From Deroplatys truncata (taxonomy: Eukaryota; Arthropoda; Insecta; Mantodea; Mantidae): a DNA stretch of 64,000 nt. Both the position numbers and the translations under genes were made by a program. A model generated the notes under the pieces. It saw only the letters and a list, made by a program, of their open reading frames with translations. It was not told where the DNA came from and ran no database searches. Position 1 is the stretch's first letter; every line of letters starts with the position of its first letter. The stretch lies in NCBI GenBank assembly GCA_030765065.1, contig CM060989.1:59782001-59846000 (forward strand), read 5' to 3'. Below are positions 22,500 through 34,044 of this stretch, one piece after another.

Positions 22500-22797
22500 T
22501 CTGATGAGTTACACTGACATGACTTTCTCTACTCTTGAACAAACTATTCCCCTTGCATCTACAAGAAAATTAGCGATAAGATTGAAATCTCGATATCTCA
22601 ATTAACATGAAGCATATGGAGAATAGGCGTTTGTAAAATTAGATTGTACAAGAGTAGAGAAATTCATGTGAGTGTAACACATCAGATTTTTTTTTATTCA
22701 AGGGGTCTCAAAACGTATATTTCCGGTGAAATCTCGGTATCGAATTTTTGGAAGGAATACAATACTTCCCCTACTTACTATACGTAGTAGAGAAAGT
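22500..22797 (+). repeat. ATR composite: foldback plus 3' end
   Basis: A plus ATR 5' end (22500-22550) joins an inverted ATR 5' region (22551-22686), then T8, then a plus ATR 3' end (22695-22797) with the normal GTAGAGAAAGT terminus. It is tandem to the previous copy with only A6 between. Confidence 0.8.
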
Positions 22798-22981
22798 AAA
22801 AATTACCTAAACTTTTACGCATATTACCATACATAAAGCATAATAATGGTGTGCTAACAGTAAGCACGGCATTTTCCAAACCTTCTATTCCTTCCCCTGC
22901 TGTTCATAAATAGTAGTAATAGCATTTGGGTGGCACAAAACTGCTAAGGTGGTCAACGCCACACTCTGGTTATTCATTTAT

Positions 22982-23501
22982 TGTAATGCAGCGGCTATGA
23001 CTCAAGTTTATCTGGAGGTCGGCGCCGGGCAGTGGAAAGATAAATAGAGATAAGTAGCGATCTCGGCCAGCGTAAACACCAGAGGCGCTATCGAGAGATA
23101 ACCAGAATATTCTGGAACTTTCCCTTCTCCACGCCTTCAGGACGGCCTAGAATGTTCTGTGGAAGATTCAATTGACTAGATAAGCGTTCTTAAGTTAGTA
23201 AAAGAGTGAGTTGATGAGTGTGTTTCTTTTGGGACATCAAGTGCGGTTTGTGAAGGCAACGCGACGTAAATTGGTAGCTGCTACCGAAGGAGATTAGGGA
23301 CGTTTGTGCTCGACCTCAGCGAATAAAGTGGACCGAAGAAGAGGTTCCTCCTTCGCGCATATTTCACTATGCAGCAGCTACATCACGAAAAATTGAATTA
23401 GTTCACATTAATGAAGTGACAGTGTGAACTAAAAGAGTTCACAGTGAAAATTGAACTACATCATAACAGTGAAGTGACAGTGAAAACGGGACAAAGTCGC
23501 A
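22982..23501 (+). mobile_element. solo LTR fossil, retrotransposon family L2
   Basis: LTR-like unit of about 520 bp starting TGTAATGCAGCGGC and sharing both halves with 36508-37069 (RYAGYGGCTATR start, CTACATCACGA and GGACAAAGTC end blocks). AATAAAGTGG lies near 23324. A possible 4-bp duplication TTAT (22978-22981 and 23502-23505) supports the ends, which remain tentative. No internal region. Old: it matches its sister only moderately. Confidence 0.55.
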
Positions 23502-24502
23502 TTATTCACATTCTGGTACAAAAAGCAGTACCTACATTTAAAGAAATCACAGAGAGATTCACAGGGATTACAAAAATAGGAATAGTAAACCAACAAATAC
23601 AAAAATTAAACAATAGAAATCTCAAAGATTGTGGAAACAAAAGCAAACATGAGCGTCAAATTAATATTTATGACTTGTACAGGAATGAAACGTCTCCATG
23701 ACGTTTCAAGATATGAACTTCCCGATACGCTCAATTGAATGGTGTGTCTTTCTTCTTCTTTAAGAAACTCAGTAAATCGATGTTATCAAAAGGTTTGAGG
23801 TTAATTACTGCGCATCAGATTTCTTCACTTGAGTTTTCCTGAGCAAACATGGCCCTACAATACAGTTCTGGCACAGTTCAAAGGAAGTCTTTTGTATTAA
23901 ACTTTCACCTGTTGATTAATTCCAACGTCTATATCCCATTAGTGCTATAACTTGTAATCCTTTCCGACAAGTACACTTCCTTTGACGTCACTGATCTCTC
24001 CTTCAAAGAATTGTGAACAGTTCAGTCTCACGAGCAAAGTTTCTTCCCGAAACCTGGACGACTAGTAGCTCGGAGCCCCGGGAGCGCCAATGCCGTACTT
24101 ACTGAAGCAAGCTCTTGGTAAGAACGAATGCTCTGCCATCTATCCACAGAAAATGAAAGCAAGTAGACTTGTCGGCACCCTAATGCCATTTGCCTGGCAC
24201 ATGTAGAAGCAGAGATACAGTTGCCTATCACTAGGAGCTATGTAGACGTGTTGAATCTGCCATCTGCCCGTCACAGAACCACGGGTACAGTTGCTATGCA
24301 CATGCCTCTGTGGATCTGTGATGAAGCAAGATGGTATGGTACAGAGATGAAACCAAGAGGGCTAACTGCTCGCCACATACCGAGACACGTGGTGTCTCCA
24401 AACAGAACCGTCGCGATATGACCACGTAGTTAAAGCAACGTAAAATAAATAGAGAAAAATTACCTTATAGTGTTTAAAAGTCAACCAGCATGTACTATTA
24501 TA
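23502..24502. other. unassigned stretch
   Basis: Unique-looking DNA. An 85-codon plus frame (23444-23701) begins inside the LTR and has no known domain; judged to be chance. Confidence 0.4.
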
Positions 24503-25028
24503 CAAGGGTCATCCCATAAGTAAGTTTCCCTATTTTATAAGGAGATAAGCACTTTACAGCTGGTTACGAGCACAGGACCCGAGTTCTGGTTCACTTCTGA
24601 TTCATCTTCGTCACGGTGTTAAAGTGCTTACCTCCATAATGACCTTTGAGACAGAGGAAGATGTGAAAATCACTTGGGATAAGATTTGGTGAATATGGAG
24701 GATGCGAGAAAACTTCCCAGTTGAATCTTCTGAGCTCCGCCTGGGTCAAGATTCAACTTAGAAGTTTTCTCATATCCTCCGTATTCACCGGAGCTTCCCC
24801 AAGTGATTTTCACTTGTTCCTCCAACGCAAAGGTAAGCACTTTTAACACTGGTACAACACAGGCTTGGAGAAACTTGTGTCACGTCCCCAAAAATGCTTG
24901 GAAAAACATATTGACTATGTAGAAAAGTAACAGAAGGATTGTACAATATAAATAAAATTAATTCAACATGATCGATTGTGTGTAATGTTTTTATAAAATA
25001 GGGAAACTTACTTATTGGACGCCCCTCG
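24503..25028 (+). mobile_element. non-autonomous palindromic mariner, copy 2, complete
   Basis: 526 bp with both mariner ends: CAAGGGTCATCCCATAAG at the left, complement of CGAGGGGCGTCCAATAAG at the right, TA on both sides (24501-24502, 25029-25030). Same palindromic core as copies 1 and 3. It defines the full form of this family. It cannot code for a transposase. Confidence 0.9.
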
Positions 25029-25069
25029 TAGTTTGTAACGGAGCATGCAGATGCATTAGTATTAAAAAA

Positions 25070-25771
25070 TCTGATGTGTTACACTCACATGACTTTCTCT
25101 ACTCTTGTACAAACTATTTTAACAAACGCTTATTCTCCATCTACTTCATGTTAATCTAGAGATAAGAGATGTTAATCTTATTCCTAATTTTCTTGTAGAT
25201 GCAAGGGGAATATTGTAGGTTTTAAGCGATTGTCAAATCTTTTAAGAGATCGTTGCTATATGGCGCATTCCATTCTCTTTGTATGTCCAGGACAAAAAAA
25301 TGAATAACGAATTCCCATTCGAGAAAACGTGTAAGTATTGGAAAATTTAAGGGAATAACAAGCAATATCTCAAAAAAGGTTCACTGAACAAAAAAATGTA
25401 TATGATATAATTTCTGTATTTTAACGCGATCTACATTTTTTGTGCAGTAAAATTTTGTCTATCTCTTATGGTTTACCAGTTATGCAAAAGTCGTTCACAA
25501 CGAAGAATACTTTTGGAGACATTCGCAGAAAATTCGAGATATACATTTCATTTGTCATGAAAATATCTTAAACATATGATATTTTAATCAAAATTGTCAG
25601 AGCCGTTTTTGAGAAAATTAAAATTTTCGTAAAATGTTCCATGTAAAGGGTAATCTGGGGTGGGGGGGATTTTCTTTGAAACCTTCGTGTCACATCTCTG
25701 GAAGATACTGAACCTAAATACCAAGTTTGGTGTTTATCCGACTGTTCGTTTCTGAGTTATGCTGTTCACAG

Positions 25772-25808
<37 letters not shown>

Positions 25809-25935
25809 CATGTTTCTAAAAATGTTTTTTTGGATTCAGGGGGTCTCGAAACATGTATTTCCGGTGAAATCTCGGTATCGAATTTTTGTGTGGAATACAA
25901 TACTTCCCCTACTTACTATACGTAGTAGAGAGAGT
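25070..25935 (+). repeat. ATR repeat, full reference copy
   Basis: 866 bp from TCTGATGTGTTACACTC (after A6) to GTAGAGAGAGT (before A5). The internal A7 site is intact at about 25304-25310 (GACAAAAAAATGAATAA). The (CA)n tract is long (25775-25804). A 3' hairpin TACTATACGTAGTA lies 11 bp from the end. This is the cleanest copy for describing the family. Confidence 0.92.
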
Positions 25936-26644
25936 AAAAATACCAACCCAATACTGTCCTCTATCCCTGATACCTTATGCGGAAGGAGGCAGTGGATAAG
26001 CCATCCAGTTTAGTTTTAATGTCCATCCAGGCTAAAATATTTGATTGAAAGATGTAGTGCTAGAAAACGGCATTCCTTAAACATTTGCTCTGTCGTGTAA
26101 TCTGATGTAAGACGTCGCCTTGCCATAGCTCAGTCAAAACAGGGGCTTGACTATCCACAAAAGAAATAGAGCGGATTGTAGAATGTGATCGTGTATCCTT
26201 CCCCGCCTGTTACCTTCGTAATTAACTTTTACGCTCACTTGAAATCGTCAACGTGGGCGTTGTTGGCACGTAAAAAACAAGAAAAAGTGATCATCAACCT
26301 TTAATAAGAACGGATACAGTGAGTGGACGATTTCTGCTTATTAAATGCAACCATGCATGGAGACACAAAAGCATCTGACTTCTTATAATGTTTAATAAAA
26401 GCATTCATCGACTATAGACGGCCAGCAAATGGGAACTGCAGTAAACATGTTAAGTATTATTTTAACTGCCAGATAGAAATGAAACTCTGATACATCTTCT
26501 CACGACTTTCCATGCCCATTTCAAAGTAATTTCACAACTGATTTACAAAAAACGTATTATTTTCTCTACCGCTTACCTATAGTAGATGAAATGTTGCATT
26601 CCACTCTGGTTCCAGTGCCTTTGAGCAACATAATCAATAAAAAA
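25936..26644. other. unassigned stretch
   Basis: Unique DNA between two ATR copies; no domain or RNA gene seen. Confidence 0.4.
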
Positions 26645-27544
26645 TCTGATGTGTTACACTCAAATGACTTTCTCTACCCTTATACAAACTATTTTTACAA
26701 ACGCTCATTCTCCATATGCTTCATGTTAATCGAGATATCGAGATGTCAATCTTATTGCTAATTTTCTTGTAGATGCAAGGGGAATATGGTAGGTTTTAAG
26801 CGATAGTCAAATATTTTAACGCTGGTTGCTATGTGGCGCATTCCATTCTCTTTGCATGTTCAGGACATAAAAATACAATACTTCCCCTACTTACTATACG
26901 TAGTAGAGAAAGTAAAAATGAATAACGTATTTGAGAAAAAGTATAAGTATTGGAAAATTTAAAGGAATTACAAGAAATATCTCGTAAATGGTTCACTCAA
27001 CAAAAAAAATGTATATGACAGAAATTGTGTATTTTAGCGCGATCTACATTTTTTGTGTAGTAAAATTTTGCCTATCTCTTAAGGTTTACTAGTTATGCAA
27101 AAATCATTCATAATAAAGAATACTATTGGAGACATTCCCAGAAAATTCGAGATATACATTTCATTTGTCATGAAAATATCTTAAACCTATGATATTTTAA
27201 TCAAAATCGTTAAAGCCATTATAGAGAAAATTAAAATTTTCGAAAAATGTTCCATGTAAAGGGTAATGTGGGGTGGGGGAGTTTCTTGAAAACCTTCGTG
27301 TCGCATCTCTGGAAGATACTGAACCTAAATACCAAGTTTGGTGTTTATCCGACTGTTCGTTTCTGAGTTATGCTGTTCACAGACACGCAGACACACACAC
27401 ACAGACACACACACGGACATGTTTCCAAAATGCTTTTTTTGGATTCAGAGGGCCTCAAAACATATATTTTCGGTTTAATCTCGGTATTGAATTTTTGGGT
27501 GGAATACAATACTTCCCCTACTTACTATACGTAGTAGAGAAAGT
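26645..27544 (+). repeat. ATR repeat, full copy with nested ATR 3' end
   Basis: Starts TCTGATGTG and ends GTAGAGAAAGT then AAC. A 40-bp piece of another ATR 3' end is inserted at 26874. CA/AGACA tract at 27384-27413. Confidence 0.9.
26874..26913 (+). repeat. severely 5'-truncated ATR inside ATR
   Basis: Only the last 40 bp of ATR (TACAATACTTCCCC to GTAGAGAAAGT), placed in the internal A-tract of the host copy with A5 on each side. It is the same target site used by the full-length nested copy at 51155. Confidence 0.85.
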
Positions 27545-27547
27545 AAC

Positions 27548-27715
27548 AAAAAGACGGACGTATATCATAATTGGCATTTAAATTCAGCATCTTCCAATGA
27601 AGTGACACGACGATTTTCAAGAAAATCCCCTTTACCTCAAAGAAAAATTTACATGAAAAAATTTGCATTATTTTTTATTTTTGTTCCAAAATGAACTCTA
27701 AGGATGTTGATTACT
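27548..27715 (-). repeat. ATR repeat, old fragment
   Basis: Diverged minus-strand middle section (CATCTTCCAATGAAGTGAC and TTTTCAAGAAAATCCCC blocks). Confidence 0.6.
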
Positions 27716-28053
27716 GTACTATAGAGGTTAGAATATACGAGAGGTTACTAAAGTGCAACGTTCGCATTTTTCCACCATTATGGACTAAGTCACTAGAATC
27801 TGGTGATATTCGAGTTGTTAGGTTCTATTCATAACCGGTAACTCCTCCGCCAATACGCACCTGTAACATGTATTGGGAAGGTTAGTTATATTGTATCTGA
27901 TACGTTGGCGCCCTGTTTTTATATTCGCAGGTGTTCAAATTTTGCACGCCGACCATTTGTCACCAATGATGCACTGATTATAATATTAATTATATTAGAT
28001 ATTATTATATTGTATTAATTATATTACTTTTTATTTTAGATTAGTTATAGTTA
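27716..28053. other. unassigned stretch
   Basis: Unique AT-rich DNA before mariner C1; nothing recognised. Confidence 0.35.
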
Positions 28054-28231
28054 CGAGGGCAGTCTCAGAAGTACCCGATCTGACGTATATATAGCGGTTG
28101 TTGTTTCAAACAAATGACTATGGTAGAAAGTACCACCCTTATAAAGCTGAAGTTTGAAGTTTGATGATGCTAAGTTGTTTATTAACTGTTTGGTAGCCAT
28201 TAATAGTGAACTCTCTCAGGAATTTGTAAAC

Positions 28232-29277
28232 ATGGATAAAACTGGCCATCGTTATGTGATACAATACTTTCATTTGCAAGGTCTTAGTCCAACTAATATT
28301 AAAGCTGAGCTAGATTCTACTTTGGGGGAGTCTGCTGCTTCGTTTACAACAGTAAAATATTGGGTGGCAGAGTTTAAGCGAGGCCGTATGAGCTGCCAAG
28401 ACGAACATCGCAGTGGTCGACCAAATGAGGTGACCACGCCAGAAATTGTGAAGAAAATTCACAAAGTGGTATTGGATGACCGTCGACTGAAAGTGCACGA
28501 GTTAGCAGACATCGTAGGCATTTCAAAAAGTGCTGTACATCGCATACTAACTGAAAATTTAGACATGAGAAAGCTGCGCGCAAGATGGGTGCCGCGTTTA
28601 CTCACAAAGGAAACAAAAACAGCAGTTTCATATGAGTGTTTGGCGATGTTTCGCTGCAATAAAGCCGAGTTTTAGCGCCGATTCATAACCATGGATGAAA
28701 CATGGATCCATCACTTCACACCTGAGGCGAAGGAACAGTCAAAACAGTGGATTGAAAGGGGAGAATCCAAAGAAGGCGAAGACAGTTCCATCTGCAGGCA
28801 AGGTCATGGCTTCAGTTTTTTGGGATGCGCGTGGGATAAGTTTCATTGATTATCTTCAAAAGCAAAAGCATCAATTTCGAGTATTATCCAAACTTATTGC
28901 AGTATTTGAATGATGAAATCAAGCAAAAACGGCCTCATTTAGGGAAAAAGAAAGTTCTGTTTCATCAAGACAATGCACCAGTTCACACATCCTTTATCGC
29001 CATGGCCAAAATCAATGAGTTAAAGTTCGAATTGCTTCCTCATGCACCCTATGCGTTAGACGTATTATTTTTTGTTTCCAAAGTTGAAGAAATGGCTTGG
29101 TGGTAAAAGATTTGCCAAAAATGAAGAGGTGGAGTTTGCGATTGATGGTTATTTTGTAGAACTTGAAGGTTCTCACTATAAACAGGGTATCGAAGCTATT
29201 GAACACCACTGGGAAAAGTGTATCAAGCTGAAAGGAGACTATGTAGAGAATAAAGATGTTTTATCCCAAAAAGTTTG
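28232..29277 (+). pseudogene. mariner transposase, family C, broken copy 1
   Basis: DD34D mariner transposase. Start ATG at 28232 (MDKTGHRYVIQYFHLQGLSP). Helix-turn-helix regions include HRSGRPNEVTTPEIVKK and IVGISKSAVHRILTENL. The first Asp lies in TMDETWIHHF, the second in HQDNAPVHTS. The third Asp block is degraded (HAPYALD where SPDLAPSD is expected). The reading frame is lost at least three times after a stop at 28672. The normal stop after GDYVE is lost by a 1-bp change, so the frame runs into the first bases of the LTR. Non-functional. Confidence 0.9.
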
Positions 29278-30297
29278 ATGCAGTAATTTGTATCACAAAT
29301 TACTTAAATGTAAATAATGATTGTAATATGAATATGCATTTTTATGTGACATTGATTTCAGATGTTTATTAATTGTAATTATTATTGGGAAATAAGTTTA
29401 TACGACCTTACTGAAACTGTCAATAATAGCGCACAATAATGCAGTGAGGGGGGTGAGCTGTTTATCATTATTGGAAACGAGGAAGTTACGTAATATTGGC
29501 GCGTTTTTTCCGTTGAGAACCTTCTGGAATATTTTCACCCTAAAGCATATGTATTCATAATTTTCATTGGATATTAAAATAGACGCTAATGTTGGCGCGT
29601 TTTATTAGCCAATTGCAGTTGTTATAATCTTTAGGCGTATCTGGATGCAGGAGTATAAATAGGGTAGGTTAGAGGTAGCTTCATGCTCAGTTCATCGAAA
29701 ATCCCAATACACTACACGTCGTCTTCAGTCGCTCAGTTCATCGAAAATCTCAATACATTACACGTCGCCTTCAGTCGCTCAGTTCATCAAAATTCTTTGT
29801 ACACTACACGTCGTCTTCAGTTCGTCAGTTCGTCAAAATATTTGTATGAGATACGTCGGCTATAGATTCACAAGTTACGAAAATCTAAAGTATTATAAAG
29901 TTAATTATACAAAAAGTTGAAGTACGTGGATTAAAAGTTATCAGTAAGAAGTTATTATAACAGTTTCAGTTTGGCGAGTGTTAAGATCAATGTATAAATG
30001 TGATAGTTAACGTGTTCGACAATAAATGTGTAAAACAAATTTCTTCATCAGTGTAATTTTTGGATAAAAGATTCCTTTCCGTTTACACAACCCTGATCAA
30101 GAGACATGTTCGACTGAAATAATAGCTAGCCGGAGGACAGTAAACAAAACTTAAAATTCTTTCAAACACTAATACTACCACAAATTGCTAACACTAGATG
30201 GAGCTACGAACCGAATAAATGAATGACGTCACTAGATGGCAACACGTGATGTAAACAAACATCACAAGCATCAACATTATAAGTAAATACCGCTACA
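29276..30297 (+). mobile_element. solo LTR fossil inside mariner C1 (same family as 947-2390)
   Basis: 1022-bp LTR from TGATGCAGTAATTTG to CGCTACA, flanked by a 4-bp duplication AGTT (29272-29275 and 30298-30301). The mariner C2 sequence across this point proves the empty site. TATAAATAG lies near 29655, with CAGTTCATC-type tandem repeats after it and AATAAA further on. No internal region remains, so it is a product of LTR-LTR recombination. It is younger than mariner C1. Confidence 0.88.
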
Positions 30298-30345
30298 AGT
30301 TTTGTGTTTTCTTTGTTAGGTCGGGTACTTCTTGGACAGCCCTTG

Positions 30346-30716
30346 TATATCAATTAGGTCAATTATATGAGCATTTAATTATTAAGTGTTATTAGATTAG
30401 GCTATTAGGCCATTAAGTTATTATAATTATTAGGCCTTACGTCTGCAGTTAACTAGAGATTTGAACTGTTTTTGCAATTTTTATGCAATCGTTGACTGTT
30501 TGTCTGGGATTTTATTGTTAAAGGAAGAAAATCTACGTAGAAGAAAACCAAGAAATCATATTAAAACGTAACTATAAATTGTTCTTTATACTATTACAGT
30601 GCCTACAGTGTTTTTCTTACTTAGTAATTATCTACCATACATTAGTTTTTCTACAACCCATGCATAATTTTATTTCTCCTAAATCCCTATCCTCTGCATT
30701 TTATCTGTTAATCCTC
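30346..30716. other. unassigned stretch
   Basis: AT-rich DNA with ATTAGG-type short repeats near 30380-30440; no gene. Confidence 0.35.
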
Positions 30717-30975
30717 TATACGCCATGCTTCCCCATCATCCGTTGTTCTCTTGGTCTTCTCCGTCCTCTGTTTCCTTCAGCTTCCCATTCTAGCACCATT
30801 CTTACTATTCTATCGTTTCCAATTCCTTTTACATGATCGAACCGTTTTAATGTTCTCTCTTCCATTATTTCCAATGCATTCTTTTTTACATCCGTTATTT
30901 CGCGAATTTTTGTATTTTCGCATTTTATCCGTTCTTGAGGTTCGAGAAGCCCTCTGCCAAAAATCCATCTCTGTT
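30717..30975 (-). pseudogene. LINE-type ORF2 C-terminal relic
   Basis: Minus-strand frame gives KNALEIMEERTLKRFDHVKG, then RIVRMVLEWEAEGNRGRRRP and an end near 30717. This pattern (I..RRL.WFGHV.RM......VL.W...G.R.RGRP) is the C-terminal tail of a widespread arthropod LINE reverse-transcriptase polyprotein group. Only the last 80 or so residues are present. It lies just below the 3' end of the CR1-like LINE but is a different element. Confidence 0.7.
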
Positions 30976-31258
30976 GTTAATAATTTTTTTTCTTGTTGCC
31001 TATTCTTTCTGCTTCAGAGAGTAACACACTCTGTACTTAGTGATTTACTTAGTGCTTTGTACTAAATACATTTTCAAAAAAATCAATAAAAACAATATGT
31101 TCCATTTAAAGTTTTTGTCAATATCAATATCAATATCAATTTATTGTCATTAAACAGTTATATAACTGCAAAAGACATTGTCAGTATATACAAAAATACA
31201 AATTAATAATACAACATAAACCACACCTTGTGCAACTTTTACAGCAAAAAAGTAACAA

Positions 31259-34018
31259 TTAAATATTAATATCAGATGCATTAAAAATAATAAATTCATT
31301 AATAGAATAAAATGGATTATCCACAAGCCAACAATGCAATCGCTTACAAAATATTTTATAAGGCAAATCTTTTACAGCTTGAGGTAGCTTGTTAAAAAGT
31401 TTAATGCCAATATAGGAGTAACTTTGAGAAGTTTTCTTAAGTCTATGCTGAGGAATATCGATCATTTGACCATTACGGATATTATAATTATGAATATTGG
31501 ATCTCGTGTCATACATATGTTGATTCTGTTTCATAAAACCCAATACAGTATAAATATACAAATTTATAACAGTCAAAATATTATATTTTTTAAAATAGGG
31601 TTTACAGTGTGTTCTAGTAGTTATCTTAGCCATAATTCTTATAGCTTTCTTTTGCACAAGTAATACATCTTGGATATATGAGCTATTACCCCAAAGTAAA
31701 ATACCATAATTAATAATACTGTGAAAGTATGCAAAATATGAGACACGTATATACTCAAAGGGTACACAAGTGACTAAGTTTCTCATCAGGAATAAAACCC
31801 TTGACAACTTTCTGCATAAAAATGTAATGTGTGACTCCTAGGTTAAAAATCTATCAATAAAAATGCCTAAAAACTTTACATTAGTACAAAGCTTTGGGAC
31901 AACAACATTATTTAAAGTAAAAATTATATTTTTAGTTTTAGAATCATTAAGTAAAAACTTATTTGCTTGAAACCATTGTGATATATACATTATATTATTT
32001 TGAACCTCAGTTTCAAGATACTGTATATTTGCATTGTTGTGAATAAAAGTTGTGTCATCAGCAAATAATATGGTTTTAGATTCAGTATTGAATGGTAAAT
32101 CATTAATCATGATTAGGAATAGCAGAGGACCTAGGATAGAGCCCTGAGGAACACCGCACATTACTGAAGCCACATCCGAAACCTTATCATTAATCTGAAC
32201 AACTTGTTTGCGGTTAGAGAGATAAGAAGAGAGCAATTTATTAGGCGTACCACAAATACCATAATGTGCTAATTTATCTAACAGTATACAGTGATCCACA
32301 CAATCAAAGGCCTTGCTTAAGTCACAGCATGTGACCCAAGCAAAGCTCTTTGATTCAAAAGTATTCGTTATATTATCAATAAGTAATCGAACTGCATCAA
32401 TAGTAGATTTACCAGCCCTAAATCCAAATTGATCGATAGAAAAGACCTTGTTTTGTTCAAAATAGGAATACATCTGGTTGTGGATTAATACCTCAAATAT
32501 TTTAGAAAACACTGGCACCAGAGATATAGGTCGATAATTTTCCAATAATGATTTATTACCTTTTTTATGAACTGGTATTATTTTTGCTAATTTAAGTTTA
32601 CTTGGAAATATGCCCTCAGTGAAGCATTTATTTATACAGATAGTTAATGGCAACACAATATAACCAATTATTTTCTTTAAAAAATTATTTGAAATATCAT
32701 AGATATCTCTGGAATCAGAATTATGCATTTTAGCAACGGCGTTCAACACATCATCACATGACACTTCCTTAAGTTGAAAAGAAACTACAGGTACCTCACA
32801 ATTTGACACGTAATCAAGCGCCAGTTTATTAGGCTTTGAAATATTTCTCTTTACCTCTTGTACAGATTCTATAAAAAAAAACATTAACCTGATTAGGAGA
32901 AAAATGAATAGAGGCAGACTTTTCACCTTTGACCGTTCTATTTATAACATTTCATGCAGCTTTAACTTTGTTATTAGAGATTTCAATAAATTTAGCATTT
33001 GCAAGTTTCTTGGCTTGTGACATTAATATTCTATATTTGTTTCTAATCCGCTTAAAAGCATTTTTAGCATCTTCAGTGTGTGTACATTTATATATATTGT
33101 AACAGAATAGCAAATATTTCCTCATCTGTTTAAGGTCAGAAGTAAACCAAAATTTGTTTGTAGTTTTACCACGAGCTTCACCATTAAAATATCTAACATT
33201 CCTTTTAGGAAAACACAAATTGAATAGCATTAAAAACATAGTTAAAAATTCATCAAAAGTACGCTCAGCATTCAAATTATTACCGAGTCGAATCGTCCTC
33301 CATTCAGTTTGAGATAGACAATCAATAAAATAAATAAATTTATCTTCACTGTATGGTCTAATAAAACGAGTTATATATTTGAGTTTAGTCACAGGCTGTA
33401 AAAATGATAAAACTAGAGCAGAATGGTCAGATAGCATAGGGTCAATAACCTCAATATTATACCGCTGCGTATCTAAATTGGTTACAATGTTGTCTAAACA
33501 TGAGTTGATTCTTGTAGGTTCAGAATTGGTACAGAAATGCCCAACAGATCTAAGCAAATTTTTAAATGAACATTCATATTAATATTGAAATCCCCACATA
33601 GGACTACATTACATTTTTCTCTATTGAAATGTATAAGCATTTCCTCAAGATTATTCATAAATATTTCGGGATCACCACTGGGTGAGCGATAAAGACTAAT
33701 TATAACTATTTTGAGGTGAGTTACATAAATCGCCACTACTTCAATATGTTTTTCAATACAAAATTTAGTTACATCAATTTCAGAGAAGCTGATTTCTTTA
33801 GACACAAAAATACATACCCCACCATTTTTAATTGCCTTACGACAAAAAATAGCTGCCATTGTATAACCTTCAATGTGATACACATTACTTTCACCATCAC
33901 TTAACCAATGTTCTGCAAAACATAAAACTTTATAGTCTTTTTCACTACATAATATTTCAAGTTCATTAATTTTGTTCCTAATACACTGTATATTAATGAA
34001 AAATACATCATGGGTCAT
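31259..34018 (-). pseudogene. LINE ORF2: endonuclease and reverse transcriptase, lightly broken
   Basis: Minus-strand polyprotein. AP-type endonuclease: LCFAEHWLSDGE with catalytic Glu, ISLYRSPSGD, VVLCGDFNIN and LSDHSALVLSF. Reverse transcriptase: YRPISLVPVFSKIFE, GFRAGKSTIDAV, DLSKAFDCVDH, GVPQGSILGPLLF and the catalytic ILFADDTT near 32052-32066. C-terminal CR1-like tail: NYGILLWGNSS, YNIRNGQ, GIKLFNKLP, FYSINEF. The frame is open upstream of the ATG at 34018 through NIDATNSVAAH, overlapping ORF1, so translation may begin by re-initiation or frame change. Breaks: frame change near 33500-33557, another near 32926-32952, and one TAG at 31838 where Trp is expected. Confidence 0.88.
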
Positions 34019-34044
34019 GTGAGCTGCTACAGAATTAGTTGCAT

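Larger units (their letters stand above)
28054..30345 (+). mobile_element. mariner element C1, interrupted by an LTR
   Basis: Inverted ends CGAGGGCAGTCTCAGAAG and complement of CAAGGGCTGTCCAAGAAG, with TA outside both. Without the LTR insertion the element is about 1266 bp, the normal mariner size. Its sister C2 at 45498 is uninterrupted and shows the pre-insertion sequence. Confidence 0.92.

Noticed and set aside
25070-25935. ATR as a canonical Helitron
   Set aside because: The 5' TC after A and the 3' hairpin fit, but there is no CTRR end, A-runs border both ends, and the nested copy suggests target duplication, which Helitrons do not make.
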